A stretch of DNA of 64,000 nucleotides from NCBI RefSeq assembly GCF_900230225.1, contig NZ_OCNH01000008.1, positions 211,725 to 275,724 on the forward strand, written 5' to 3'. The notes below the pieces were generated by a model, which saw nothing but the letters and a program-made list of their open reading frames with translations, searched no databases and was not told where the DNA came from. Made by a program: the position numbers and the translations under genes. Within the stretch, counting starts at the first letter, position 1; every line of letters starts with the position of its first letter. The stretch comes from Spirosoma fluviale. Its GTDB lineage: Bacteria > Bacteroidota > Bacteroidia > Cytophagales > Spirosomataceae. Shown piece by piece: positions 10,101 through 17,294 of this stretch.

Positions 10101-10382
10101 CACAACGCCGTATCGAGCTACGTAACAAGTGCGGCCTTCTGGAAGCTTCGCGAAGTAGCGTTGAGCTATAACTTCCCCACTCAGTTGTTTAGCAATATCA
10201 AGTTTATCCGGTCGCTGACACTGGGGTTAACGGGCCGTAATCTGCTGATGCTGCGTCCGAAAACAAACGTATTTACGGACCCCGAGTTCTCGCTGGACAA
10301 CAGCAATGCCCAGGGCGTTACGAACGAATACCAGACACCTCCAACCCGCCAGTACGGTTTCCGGCTGAGCGTTGGGTTTTAA
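7128..10382 (+). CDS. SusC/RagA family TonB-linked outer-membrane transporter
   Basis: A 1,084-residue TonB-dependent nutrient channel. I start it at the ATG at 7128, where MKKALTGSWF begins a normal signal peptide ending VLAQ. An in-frame GTG at 7065 would add 21 residues that make no sense as a signal. Domains in order: carboxypeptidase-like domain (GRVTSSDDGSALPGVSVVVK), a NEVVVTGFG segment, plug with LLVVDGALTD and ILKGPSAAALYGSDAANGV, then the barrel. Only the N-terminal third resembles the other SusC here closely, so the two probably take different substrates. It is followed after 24 bases by susD and then by a DUF1735 lipoprotein. Confidence 0.95.
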   Translation: MKKALTGSWFLLLLFYMPVLAQETAITGRVTSSDDGSALPGVSVVVKGTTRGTTTDANGTYQINTGATTTLTFSFVGFKPQDVAVGNRATVNVVLAADASTLNEVVVTGFGIRRNEREIGTSVTKINNTLINQAAPVNLANGLTGKVAGLQINAVSNGVGTNPRITIRGNRSFLGNNQALLVVDGALTDVSFLSAINPNDIESSSILKGPSAAALYGSDAANGVLVITTRRGTTNNKPQISYTNNTQLESVSYMPDLQRLYGSNGGEGAPFLDANGQRLYVPYENQQFGPLYNGSLQPLGYGVQIINPDGSIRIDTLKVPYSSTGKDPRRAFFSTGVTQQHDLAYRVGDAENYFGLSVQRVDQKGIVPNDKYSRTNFTVNGGRTIDRFTANAKMQFTYENTDQENGDFGQGRPLYWNLLNQPAHAPLNDPRIKDINSPYGDVNGYFNAYYPNPWWQVTGDNSRAVTNKYSIQGTADIGYKFTDWLNVTYRVSGQVSNTQFKSHLAAVSFSSYALGDPWGAGNIASSLKQVNGNVSDYSRTTSRVTGDLLITVAPTFGDFTTKLILGQQARVDNSRYISTTATSLVVPGTYNIANRLGNVLASENSFQSRLLGYFYDFTAGFRNFAFINATGRYDNTSLLAPGNRSYFYPGVNASVILTEAIPALKGSNALTYLKLRGGIARAGNISVGPYQLQNVFNPGAGFPYGSQPGFSLSTQQNDPNLKPEFTTNKEVGVEFGLFDRVNAEIVYYTMETINQTVPIQVSRATGYGSALINTGSMLNNGLEVELKTLRPIVNTGGFTWNINTNFTYLNNTVTSVYPGLDRINITQANGAQSSNVFAAVNYTYPALFGTDIARVQNTDANAAYYDPTGQFVGQAVINPATGYPILDANFKYLGNTQPKYRFGLNNTFAFKGLTLNALVEYRGGNVIYNQLGNALEFTGAGIRTTYNGRQNFIFPNSVLATTNPDGTTAYAPNTSVSTRDGNLEFWTNSGYHNAVSSYVTSAAFWKLREVALSYNFPTQLFSNIKFIRSLTLGLTGRNLLMLRPKTNVFTDPEFSLDNSNAQGVTNEYQTPPTRQYGFRLSVGF

Positions 10383-10406
10383 GTCATACTCTTATCAACA
10401 CGAATC

Positions 10407-11906
10407 ATGAACGTCAAGAAACTTTCGATCGGGGTAGTAGCCGTACTGATGACCATAGCATCCGGTTGTCAGAAAGGCTACCTCGACATCAATAACAACC
10501 CCAACCAGGTAACAGTTGCTACACCCGTGCTGGTGTTACCGTCTGCTCTGAGTTCGTCGGGAGCCTATTACTCCAACAGTTTTACTTTTCTGAACCTCTG
10601 GATGGGCTACTGGAACTGGAGCGGCAACTACTCCATTGCCACCTCCGATAAAAACTATCAGTTCACGAACAGTTTCGGGGCAGGTATCTGGGATAATGGC
10701 TACATCATCCTCAAAAACTATGATTACATCGACACACAGGCAGCTACGCTGAAACAGCCGCTGGTGCAGGGGATGGCGAAGATCATGAAAGCCGTCCATT
10801 TCCAGACGCTGGTCGATACCTACGGCAACATTCCCTATACGCAGGCCTTGCAGGGGTTGACGTCTGCACAGCCAGCCTACGAAAACGCGACGGCGGTTTA
10901 TGAAGACCTCTTCAAACAGATCGACGCGGCCCTCACCCTGTTTAGCGATGCGGATAAACTGGCAGCCCAGGGTGGAACGGTGCTTAATCCGGGCACTAAC
11001 GACATTATGTTCGGTGGCAACATTGACAAATGGCGTCGGTTTGCCAACACGCTGAAACTACGGATGTTGCTTCGCCAATCGGAAAAATCCGACCGGCAGG
11101 CGTTTATACAGACGCAACTGGCAGCGATCAAAGCGTCGGGTTATGGTTTCCTGAAGAGTGGCGAAAATGCGGCTGTCAACCCCGGCTACGCGAACTCGGC
11201 GGGTCAGCAAAGCCCGTTCTACGGCACCTACGGCTATCAGGTAAACGGCCAGCCGATCGAAGCCTATAACATCAACCGGGGCAACAAGTACGCCATCGAC
11301 TTTTACCAGTCGACCAGCGATCCCCGACTGGCCCGGTATTATGCCCCGGTTGGCGGCTCCGGCACGACGTTTAACGGTACTTTTTTTGGAACAATCGCGC
11401 CGGTGGCCAACAACCAGACCTCGGGCATTGGCCCCGGTTTGCTGAACAATGTCAATCAGCCCGCTTATATCATGACCTCGCACGAAGCCTTTTTCTCACA
11501 GGCCGAAGCCGCCCAGCGAGGCTGGATTTCGGGCGATCCGAAGACACTTTATCAGCAGGCTATCACCGAATCGTTCGTAAATGTTGGCCTCCCCGCGGCC
11601 GATGCAACAACCTATTATTCGCAAACAACGGCGAACGTAGGCTGGGACGCTTCGCCGGATAAAATTCAGGCGATTATCACCCAGAAATGGGCTTCCCTCA
11701 ACGGCTGGTCACCCTTCGAAGCCTGGTCGGACTACCGGCGGCTTGGCGTTCCTAATTTACCTATTTCGCAGGACCCCAGCACGTCGGTAAAGCAGATTCC
11801 GGTTCGGCTACTCTACCCCCAAAGCGAATACAACTACAACAGCAGCGTAGTACGGGCGCAGGGCGATATCAGTCAGTTTACATCAAAGATTTTTTGGGTG
11901 AAATAA
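10407..11906 (+). CDS. SusD/RagB family nutrient-binding outer-membrane lipoprotein
   Basis: A 499-residue SusD-like lipoprotein with signal peptide and lipobox ASGC (Cys21), then LDINNNPNQ, the family's N-terminal signature (SusD-like_2 group). The core holds the helical TPR-like fold with YGNIPYTQAL near residue 140 and WSDYRRLGVPNLP near the C-terminus, equivalent to positions in the leftward SusD. It caps the barrel of the SusC encoded 24 bases upstream. The gap is too small for an independent promoter, so the two are one transcript. Confidence 0.93.
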   Translation: MNVKKLSIGVVAVLMTIASGCQKGYLDINNNPNQVTVATPVLVLPSALSSSGAYYSNSFTFLNLWMGYWNWSGNYSIATSDKNYQFTNSFGAGIWDNGYIILKNYDYIDTQAATLKQPLVQGMAKIMKAVHFQTLVDTYGNIPYTQALQGLTSAQPAYENATAVYEDLFKQIDAALTLFSDADKLAAQGGTVLNPGTNDIMFGGNIDKWRRFANTLKLRMLLRQSEKSDRQAFIQTQLAAIKASGYGFLKSGENAAVNPGYANSAGQQSPFYGTYGYQVNGQPIEAYNINRGNKYAIDFYQSTSDPRLARYYAPVGGSGTTFNGTFFGTIAPVANNQTSGIGPGLLNNVNQPAYIMTSHEAFFSQAEAAQRGWISGDPKTLYQQAITESFVNVGLPAADATTYYSQTTANVGWDASPDKIQAIITQKWASLNGWSPFEAWSDYRRLGVPNLPISQDPSTSVKQIPVRLLYPQSEYNYNSSVVRAQGDISQFTSKIFWVK

Positions 11907-11916
11907 ACCATACACC

Positions 11917-11956
11917 TTGGGCAGCTACCGGCTTTTTAGTCTGGTAGCTGCCCCAA
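11917..11956 (+). promoter_or_regulatory. Intercistronic hairpin between susD and the DUF1735 gene
   Basis: Arms TTGGGCAGCTACC (11917-11929) and GGTAGCTGCCCCAA (11943-11956) pair with a single bulge around a 13-base loop. There is no T-run after it, only A residues, so it is a poor terminator. It may protect the upstream susCD message or reduce read-through into the last gene. Confidence 0.5.
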
Positions 11957-11972
11957 AAAACCATCGACAATC

Positions 11973-12833
11973 ATGAAAAAACTTTTGTATAACCTCATCC
12001 TAGGCGGATTAGCCATAAGTATGACCAGTTGCCTGAGGGACGATGAAAATTTTACCAATTTTCAAGGCGTTGGTGCCGTTGCCGAAATTCCGTCGTCGGC
12101 CTTCTACGGTATTGAATACAATCAGGGCTTACCTATCCAGACGGCTCCAACTAATTACAGCTTCGATGTGAACATTGCATCCCCTACCCCGCCAACGCAG
12201 GATGTAACGGTTACGCTATCGATCGACCAGGCCACGCTGGACGCGTATAATACGGCAAATGAAACGTCGTACACACTCCTGCCCGCAACACTGTATCAGG
12301 TTTCGTCACTGACGGCCACTGTGAAAGCCGGTAGCCGACTGGCACCGATCAACCTCTCCTTTTTCTCGGGAGCCGATAAAGTACCGGATCCAACGGCATA
12401 CAACGATGCCGAATACGCACTGCCAGTAAAAATTACCAGTGCATCGAACAACGTGGCCGTGAGCAGTAACTTCGGGACGAAAATCATTGTGCTGAAAATC
12501 AAGAATCAGTACGACGGCGACTATCGGTCGGTGGGTACGTTCAACCACCCGACGGCCGGCACCCGAACCATCGACAAGAATAAAACCTTATCGACAATCA
12601 ACGCAACCACGGTTCAGACGGAATATGCCGATTTGGGTACGGCAGCTCAGATGTGGTTAGGTGTTAACCCAGACAACACGGTGACGCTGACTCCCAAAGG
12701 CACAGCCAGTGCTGCTACGGTTCAGTTTGGCGTGAACAAATACGACCCGGCCACCCACGCGTTTACACTCAACTACAAATACGCCGGGGCCGGTGGCGAC
12801 CGGGTAATTAGTGAAGTGATTACGCTGAAGTAA
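11973..12833 (+). CDS. DUF1735-type surface lipoprotein of the susCD operon
   Basis: A 286-residue lipoprotein: signal peptide with lipobox MTSC (Cys20), then an acid-rich LRDDENF stretch that resembles the surface export signals of Bacteroidota lipoproteins. Residues about 35-165 match the DUF1735 beta-sandwich family (DVTVTLSIDQATLDAYN). The C-terminal part, from YDGDYRSVGTF, resembles the accessory domain often fused to it. Such proteins are encoded after SusD and are thought to act as extra surface binding proteins for the same ligand. The gene is last in the operon and is followed at once by a strong terminator. The ligand is unknown. Confidence 0.8.
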   Translation: MKKLLYNLILGGLAISMTSCLRDDENFTNFQGVGAVAEIPSSAFYGIEYNQGLPIQTAPTNYSFDVNIASPTPPTQDVTVTLSIDQATLDAYNTANETSYTLLPATLYQVSSLTATVKAGSRLAPINLSFFSGADKVPDPTAYNDAEYALPVKITSASNNVAVSSNFGTKIIVLKIKNQYDGDYRSVGTFNHPTAGTRTIDKNKTLSTINATTVQTEYADLGTAAQMWLGVNPDNTVTLTPKGTASAATVQFGVNKYDPATHAFTLNYKYAGAGGDRVISEVITLK

Positions 12834-12836
12834 AAA

Positions 12837-12869
12837 AAGCCCCGTCACGAGCGTGACGGGGCTTTTTTT
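12837..12869 (+). terminator. Rho-independent terminator of the rightward susCD operon
   Basis: GCCCCGTCAC and GTGACGGGGC pair perfectly (12839-12848 with 12853-12862) around GAGC, followed by seven T. It begins within a few bases of the DUF1735 gene's stop codon. Confidence 0.92.
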
Positions 12870-12871
12870 GT

Positions 12872-12898
12872 AAAGTCGGGTTTGAGAACCTGACTTCA
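12872..12898. repeat. Dispersed palindromic repeat, copy 2
   Basis: This stretch reproduces the unit at 231-257 with small changes (GTCGGGTT, TGAG, AACCTGAC, TTCAC). It lies between the terminator of the susCD operon and the end of the GH130 gene. Two copies 12.6 kb apart, both in intergenic DNA, argue for a repeat family rather than chance. Confidence 0.5.
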
Positions 12899-12915
12899 CA
12901 GGGACACTGCTATTT

Positions 12916-14409
12916 TCATCCGGCTACTACTTCAGCAGCTACAATCTCCGACTTGTTTTGCCCCGTCAGTTCGGCCAGAAGTTCGGCTACGTTGACGGTG
13001 GCGAAGCTGCTGGCGTAGTCGGCCATAGCGTAGGGAATGATCAATTCCCCGTTGTTGACGAGACCACCACAACTATACACGACGTTTGGTACGTAGCCCT
13101 CACGTTCGTTTTCATCAGGACTCAAAATGGGTTCGCTGGTACGGCCGATCACTTTAGAAGGGTCGTTCAGGTCGAGCAGGAATGCCCCAATGGCATATTT
13201 GCGCATAGGGCCAACGCCATGACTCAGCACCAGCCAACCGGCTTCGGTCTCGATGGGTGATCCACAGTTGCCTAACTGCACATATTCCCAGTGAAACGTT
13301 GGCTTGAGAATAAGCTCTTTTGTCTGCCAGAAATATAGATCATCGGAGTACATCAGGTAGATATTTTCGCCATCCTGACGGGAAATCATGGCGTATCTAC
13401 CATTAATCTTACGCGGAAACAAAGCCATTCCTTTATTGGATACCTCAGCTCCGTTGAGCGTACTCACGCTGAAATGCGTAAAGTCCTTGGTCTCCAGCAA
13501 TTGCGGAAACGTGACCCGTCCATTGTAAGCCGTGTAAGTGGCGTAATACGTTATTTCACCATCGTCGTCGGTAAACTGAACAAAACGGGCGTCTTCAATA
13601 CCATTTGTTTCGTTGGGCGAGGTCGGGAAGATGCATCGCTCGTCGAGACTCTGGTCGTCGTCGAAGTGTATTTCGTAATTTGACTTTGCCAGGGCCAGCA
13701 AACCGCTCGCAATCGTTTCGTATTCGGCATTGTACCGAAACTGCGCCAGTACGCGCTTGATCTGCGCATCCAGTTCGGACAGCGCAAACTCGTCGCCCAG
13801 ACCTACCATCATTTTTTCCTGAATGCTGTTTTCCAGCCGCAGTTCATACAACTTACGCTCAAACTGTGCCCGGTTGAACCGGTGGTTCGGCACAATTTCG
13901 GGCGATGTTACGTAACGGGACGGTTGCCGAAGCACAATTTTACCGGCTTCATCAATGTAACCCATCCGAAACGAAATAGACGATACGTGGCCTTCTCCAG
14001 TGGCCCGTAAGCTCAGGATGAACCGTTTATAACCGGGTGGTACGTTGGTCTGATCGGGGTGCCAGATCATGGAAGGATTAAACAATGCCGCCGATTCCAG
14101 CGAGTATTCCATTGTAAAATAAGCTCCCAGCAGCAACCTGCGCTCTTCCGTAAGCGGCTCATCGGTGAGCAGGTGCGCCTTGATCTGTTCAAAGCGATTC
14201 AGGAGAAAGCGCTCAAGTTTGTAATGACGGCCACCAAATTCCCGAATCACCTCATCGAGTTTCCGGGATGCCTCTTCATCCGTCATACTGCCTACCCTGG
14301 CCACAATCTTCAGTGTTCGGGTCGTGCTGCCTAAATCGAAAGGGCGAAACAATACACGGGTGGGGTCTGGCCGGAGAACGATGCCCGTACGAATGGCTTT
14401 TATACTCAT
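12916..14409 (-). CDS. Glycoside hydrolase family 130 protein (beta-mannoside phosphorylase/hydrolase type)
   Basis: A 497-residue cytoplasmic enzyme (no signal peptide) of the five-bladed beta-propeller GH130 family, whose known members phosphorolyse or hydrolyse beta-mannosides. The family hallmark is visible as TNGIEDARFVQF, with the conserved Asp273 in the position of the catalytic acid, followed by further blades (YAMISRQDGENIYLM, WEYVQLGNCGSPIET). The long N-terminal part (about 1-180) is helical and is seen in the longer, poorly characterised GH130 subgroup, so the exact reaction is uncertain. It lies downstream of a GT4 glycosyltransferase on the same strand with 136 bases between, suggesting they act on one glycan. 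Confidence 0.85.
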   Translation of the reverse strand: MSIKAIRTGIVLRPDPTRVLFRPFDLGSTTRTLKIVARVGSMTDEEASRKLDEVIREFGGRHYKLERFLLNRFEQIKAHLLTDEPLTEERRLLLGAYFTMEYSLESAALFNPSMIWHPDQTNVPPGYKRFILSLRATGEGHVSSISFRMGYIDEAGKIVLRQPSRYVTSPEIVPNHRFNRAQFERKLYELRLENSIQEKMMVGLGDEFALSELDAQIKRVLAQFRYNAEYETIASGLLALAKSNYEIHFDDDQSLDERCIFPTSPNETNGIEDARFVQFTDDDGEITYYATYTAYNGRVTFPQLLETKDFTHFSVSTLNGAEVSNKGMALFPRKINGRYAMISRQDGENIYLMYSDDLYFWQTKELILKPTFHWEYVQLGNCGSPIETEAGWLVLSHGVGPMRKYAIGAFLLDLNDPSKVIGRTSEPILSPDENEREGYVPNVVYSCGGLVNNGELIIPYAMADYASSFATVNVAELLAELTGQNKSEIVAAEVVAG

Positions 14410-14456
14410 CAGTTTTTAAACGTTAGTAGATAAGGCAGGTGCAGCTACTAAGCTAC

Positions 14457-14505
14457 ACAAGAGTAGGTACCTCATAAACCAATTTTATAAGGTACTTACT
14501 CTTGT
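14457..14505. repeat. Long inverted repeat between the GT4 and GH130 genes
   Basis: Arms of 22 bases (14457-14478 and 14484-14505) match at 20 positions around a 5-base loop. It is AT-rich for a terminator and is not followed by a T-run on the minus strand. It could be an mRNA processing hairpin between the two genes, a terminator, or a protein-binding site. Confidence 0.6.
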
Positions 14506-14545
14506 ACAACTTAATCAATTACTATCTTATTATTCCGGCCTGAGA

Positions 14546-16918
14546 TTAGCCATTCATTAATGCGGCTACAGGCATGCTTACGTTGACGGCTTTTGTATCC
14601 GGACGCTGCTTCTGAATAGTATAGAGTTCAGCCAGGGCAAGCAGGTAAGAAAGCGTCGACTCTGCTCCCTGATTCTGGTTTACCCGGTCGATATGCAGTC
14701 CATCGCGGCATCCGCCCGTTTGCTGGTCGTATAACGGCAGCCCCAGATCGTTGAAGCCTGAAAACCATTTGAATATTCGGATGGCCGTCCGATGCCACTC
14801 GTCCTCGCCCGTGACCGCAAGTGCGGCCAGACAAGCCGAAACCGTACTCTGGGCTTCAAGTGGTTGCTGATCGAAGAAGGCGCGGGGTTGCCCTTTGGTA
14901 TAGAAGCCATTGGAGCCAATTGGCTGGAAATGACCGTGTGGCGATGTTTGCAAACTAACCAGCCATTTCAGGGAATTCAGACCAATATTCACCAGGTGCG
15001 AATCCCCGGACCTGATCAGCACGTGAGCCAGCACGGCGTTATCATACGACAGTGTATTTTCGAACCAGGGCCATTCTTCCGTTGCCGTTTCGGTATAACG
15101 GAATGTCAGTTTATCCAGCAACTGACGCTCGATGGTTTTAGCCAGCCGGTCGTCGTTGAATTTCTTCTGATACTCATAAATACCGAGTAGCGCGAAGGCC
15201 CACGAGCGGGGCGACGACATTGACACTACCGTTGGCAATACTTTTTCGAACAAGCTCATGGCCCAGGTAACCGTGTTGCGATCGACTGATTGCCCAATGC
15301 AGGTACCCAGAGCCCAAATGGTGCGTCCGGTACTGTCATCAGAGCCAAACTCTTCGAGCCAGCGCCGGTCATAACTCATGAAGTTCCGAAAACGGCGGTG
15401 TTCGTCGGTATACGCGTGGTTAATGAACGCGCAGTAATTATCGGCTGCTTTGGCCAGTTTCGGGTCACTGAGTCCGGCGGTATTGATGGTTAGCGCCAGA
15501 ATCAGCGCACGGGCGTTATCATCCGTGCAATAGCCTTCTTCGTAAAAAGGCAGATGATGTCGGGCATGCTGAACAATCCCGGTCGAATCGGTCAGGCGAA
15601 ACAGATGATCGAGACGCAGGGTCGGTAATTTGAACGCGGCACTGCTGTTGGATCCCATCGTGTATAAAGCCTGGTTGTTAAATGTACTCATGCGTTCCTG
15701 CCGGGCATGGGCAAATGAACTCGCATAGGCATGGATTGCCCGCTCCCAGATCATCTCACGGCCCATCATATACGCTTTTTTACGCATCTGGTGGCGCGTG
15801 GGTTCATCGGTCAGGAGATTGATAATTTCGGAGGCAATGGCATCCGAGTCGCCAAAGGGAACCAGAACACCCCGGCCGTCGGCGAGCAGTTCCTCGGCAT
15901 GCCAGTAGGGTGTCGAAACAACGGCTTTGCCACAGCCAAAGGCGTACGAAAGCGTACCCGATGTGATCTGGGCCGGATTCAGGTAAGGTGTAATGTATAT
16001 GTCGGCTGCCCCCAGGTATTCGAGCAGGCCGTCCAGCTCAACAAACTGGTTGTAGAACCGGATGTGATCGCGAACACCACAATCCTTAGCCAGTTTTTTC
16101 AGGCTGTCGCGGTAGGCCTCTCCTTCGTGCTTCAGCAGGTTAGGATGGGTAGCCCCCAACACCATATAAACCACATTCGGATACTGCTCAACAATGCGCG
16201 GCAACGCCCGTATCACGTTTTCAATGCCCTTATTGGGCGAAAGCAGACCAAACGTCAGCAACGTTTGCTTGCCTTCCATCCCAAATTTATCTTTAAAGAA
16301 ATGGGGATCAACAAAGGGCATATCTGGAATACCATGCGGAATAAGGTCAATCTTCTCCTCCGGTATCTCGTAGATATTGATCAGGAAATCGCGCCCCTTC
16401 TCCGACATGCAAACCACCCGCGACGACAGATCGGCGATGCTTTTTAGCACCAGCAACTGATCTTCATTGGGGTCTTTAAGAATGGTATGAAAAGTAGTCA
16501 CGATGGGCATCGTAAGATTCCGTAGCAACGTCAGGATATAATTTCCTGCCGGACCACCGTAAATACCGTATTCATGTTGTAGGCACACGACATCTACATC
16601 TTTGGAATTTAGAAACTCGGCAGCTTTGCGGTAGGCGGGCTGGTCGTGCTGATAGAAGTCGTATCGAACTTCCGAGGGATAGTCATACCCCTCCGGCACA
16701 TCATTAACGGACACAACCAGCGCGCGGGAATCCGGGATAAACGAATTGTATGATTGGTAAAGATCGGAAGTGAAGGTAGCGATGCCACATTGGCGGGGAA
16801 GGTAGTCACCAATAAACGCTACGTTCTTAGGATTGTGGCCCCATACTGATGCGTCTAAATCTCGTTGTTCAGAATGCCGGTTAGGTGAGTTCCCGGTGCG
16901 GTGCGTATGAGTTGTCAT
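14546..16918 (-). CDS. GT4-type glycosyltransferase fused to a C-terminal alpha/alpha domain
   Basis: A 790-residue cytoplasmic protein. Residues about 30-410 form a two-Rossmann GT4 (GT-B) glycosyltransferase: NVAFIGDYLPRQCGIATFTS at the N-terminus, HEYGIYGG, LIPHGIPD, and LTFGLLSPNKGIENVI before the donor site. The usual donor-site EX7E motif reads QITSGTLSY, with both glutamates replaced (Gln and Tyr). Residues about 440-770 look like an all-helical toroid of the kind found in glycosidases (DNARALILALT, NTLSYDNAVLAHVL, ESTLSYLLAL). The gene is upstream of the GH130 gene, and together they probably build or remodel a mannoside. Donor and acceptor are unknown. Confidence 0.82.
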   Translation of the reverse strand: MTTHTHRTGNSPNRHSEQRDLDASVWGHNPKNVAFIGDYLPRQCGIATFTSDLYQSYNSFIPDSRALVVSVNDVPEGYDYPSEVRYDFYQHDQPAYRKAAEFLNSKDVDVVCLQHEYGIYGGPAGNYILTLLRNLTMPIVTTFHTILKDPNEDQLLVLKSIADLSSRVVCMSEKGRDFLINIYEIPEEKIDLIPHGIPDMPFVDPHFFKDKFGMEGKQTLLTFGLLSPNKGIENVIRALPRIVEQYPNVVYMVLGATHPNLLKHEGEAYRDSLKKLAKDCGVRDHIRFYNQFVELDGLLEYLGAADIYITPYLNPAQITSGTLSYAFGCGKAVVSTPYWHAEELLADGRGVLVPFGDSDAIASEIINLLTDEPTRHQMRKKAYMMGREMIWERAIHAYASSFAHARQERMSTFNNQALYTMGSNSSAAFKLPTLRLDHLFRLTDSTGIVQHARHHLPFYEEGYCTDDNARALILALTINTAGLSDPKLAKAADNYCAFINHAYTDEHRRFRNFMSYDRRWLEEFGSDDSTGRTIWALGTCIGQSVDRNTVTWAMSLFEKVLPTVVSMSSPRSWAFALLGIYEYQKKFNDDRLAKTIERQLLDKLTFRYTETATEEWPWFENTLSYDNAVLAHVLIRSGDSHLVNIGLNSLKWLVSLQTSPHGHFQPIGSNGFYTKGQPRAFFDQQPLEAQSTVSACLAALAVTGEDEWHRTAIRIFKWFSGFNDLGLPLYDQQTGGCRDGLHIDRVNQNQGAESTLSYLLALAELYTIQKQRPDTKAVNVSMPVAALMNG

Positions 16919-17294
16919 GATCGTTTTGTTAGCGAATTTATAAATACCACAAAGTCTGTTACTATAATCGAGTTTTAGGCTCTTTTGTTTGGTTTTACAA
17001 AAGGATTTGACCGTCTTACAGCTATCACCTTATTAACGACGAATTATTATCCAACTAAACCTTCATTTCGCCCTATAATTTATGGATTGATGTTACTACA
17101 TACGAAAGCAAATTTACTTCGTAGTAAGCAAGCAGGTAGTGCATATACCTGGTACACCTGGGCGGTCTATGTGGTGCTGATAACATACCATTATGACCTG
17201 ACCGGCTTACATTCTATACGTCAAACAAGGGGGTTATTCGTCGTACGCCACCGTTTTTCTGTACCTTGCAGACTTATTTCGCGTTCATTCAGGT
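16919..17294. other. Divergent promoter region of the GT4 and MMPL genes
   Basis: About 375 bases between two outward-facing genes. A minus-strand TAAATTTG (17116-17109) matches the -7 pattern but has no upstream TTTG at the right distance. On the + strand TACCTTGC about 25 bases before the MMPL start is one base short of the pattern. Neither is strong enough for its own entry. No repeat or RNA gene was seen. Confidence 0.4.

Noticed and set aside
15731..16447. 238-codon + strand frame
   Set aside because: It is antisense to the GT4 gene and shows no domain or start signal.
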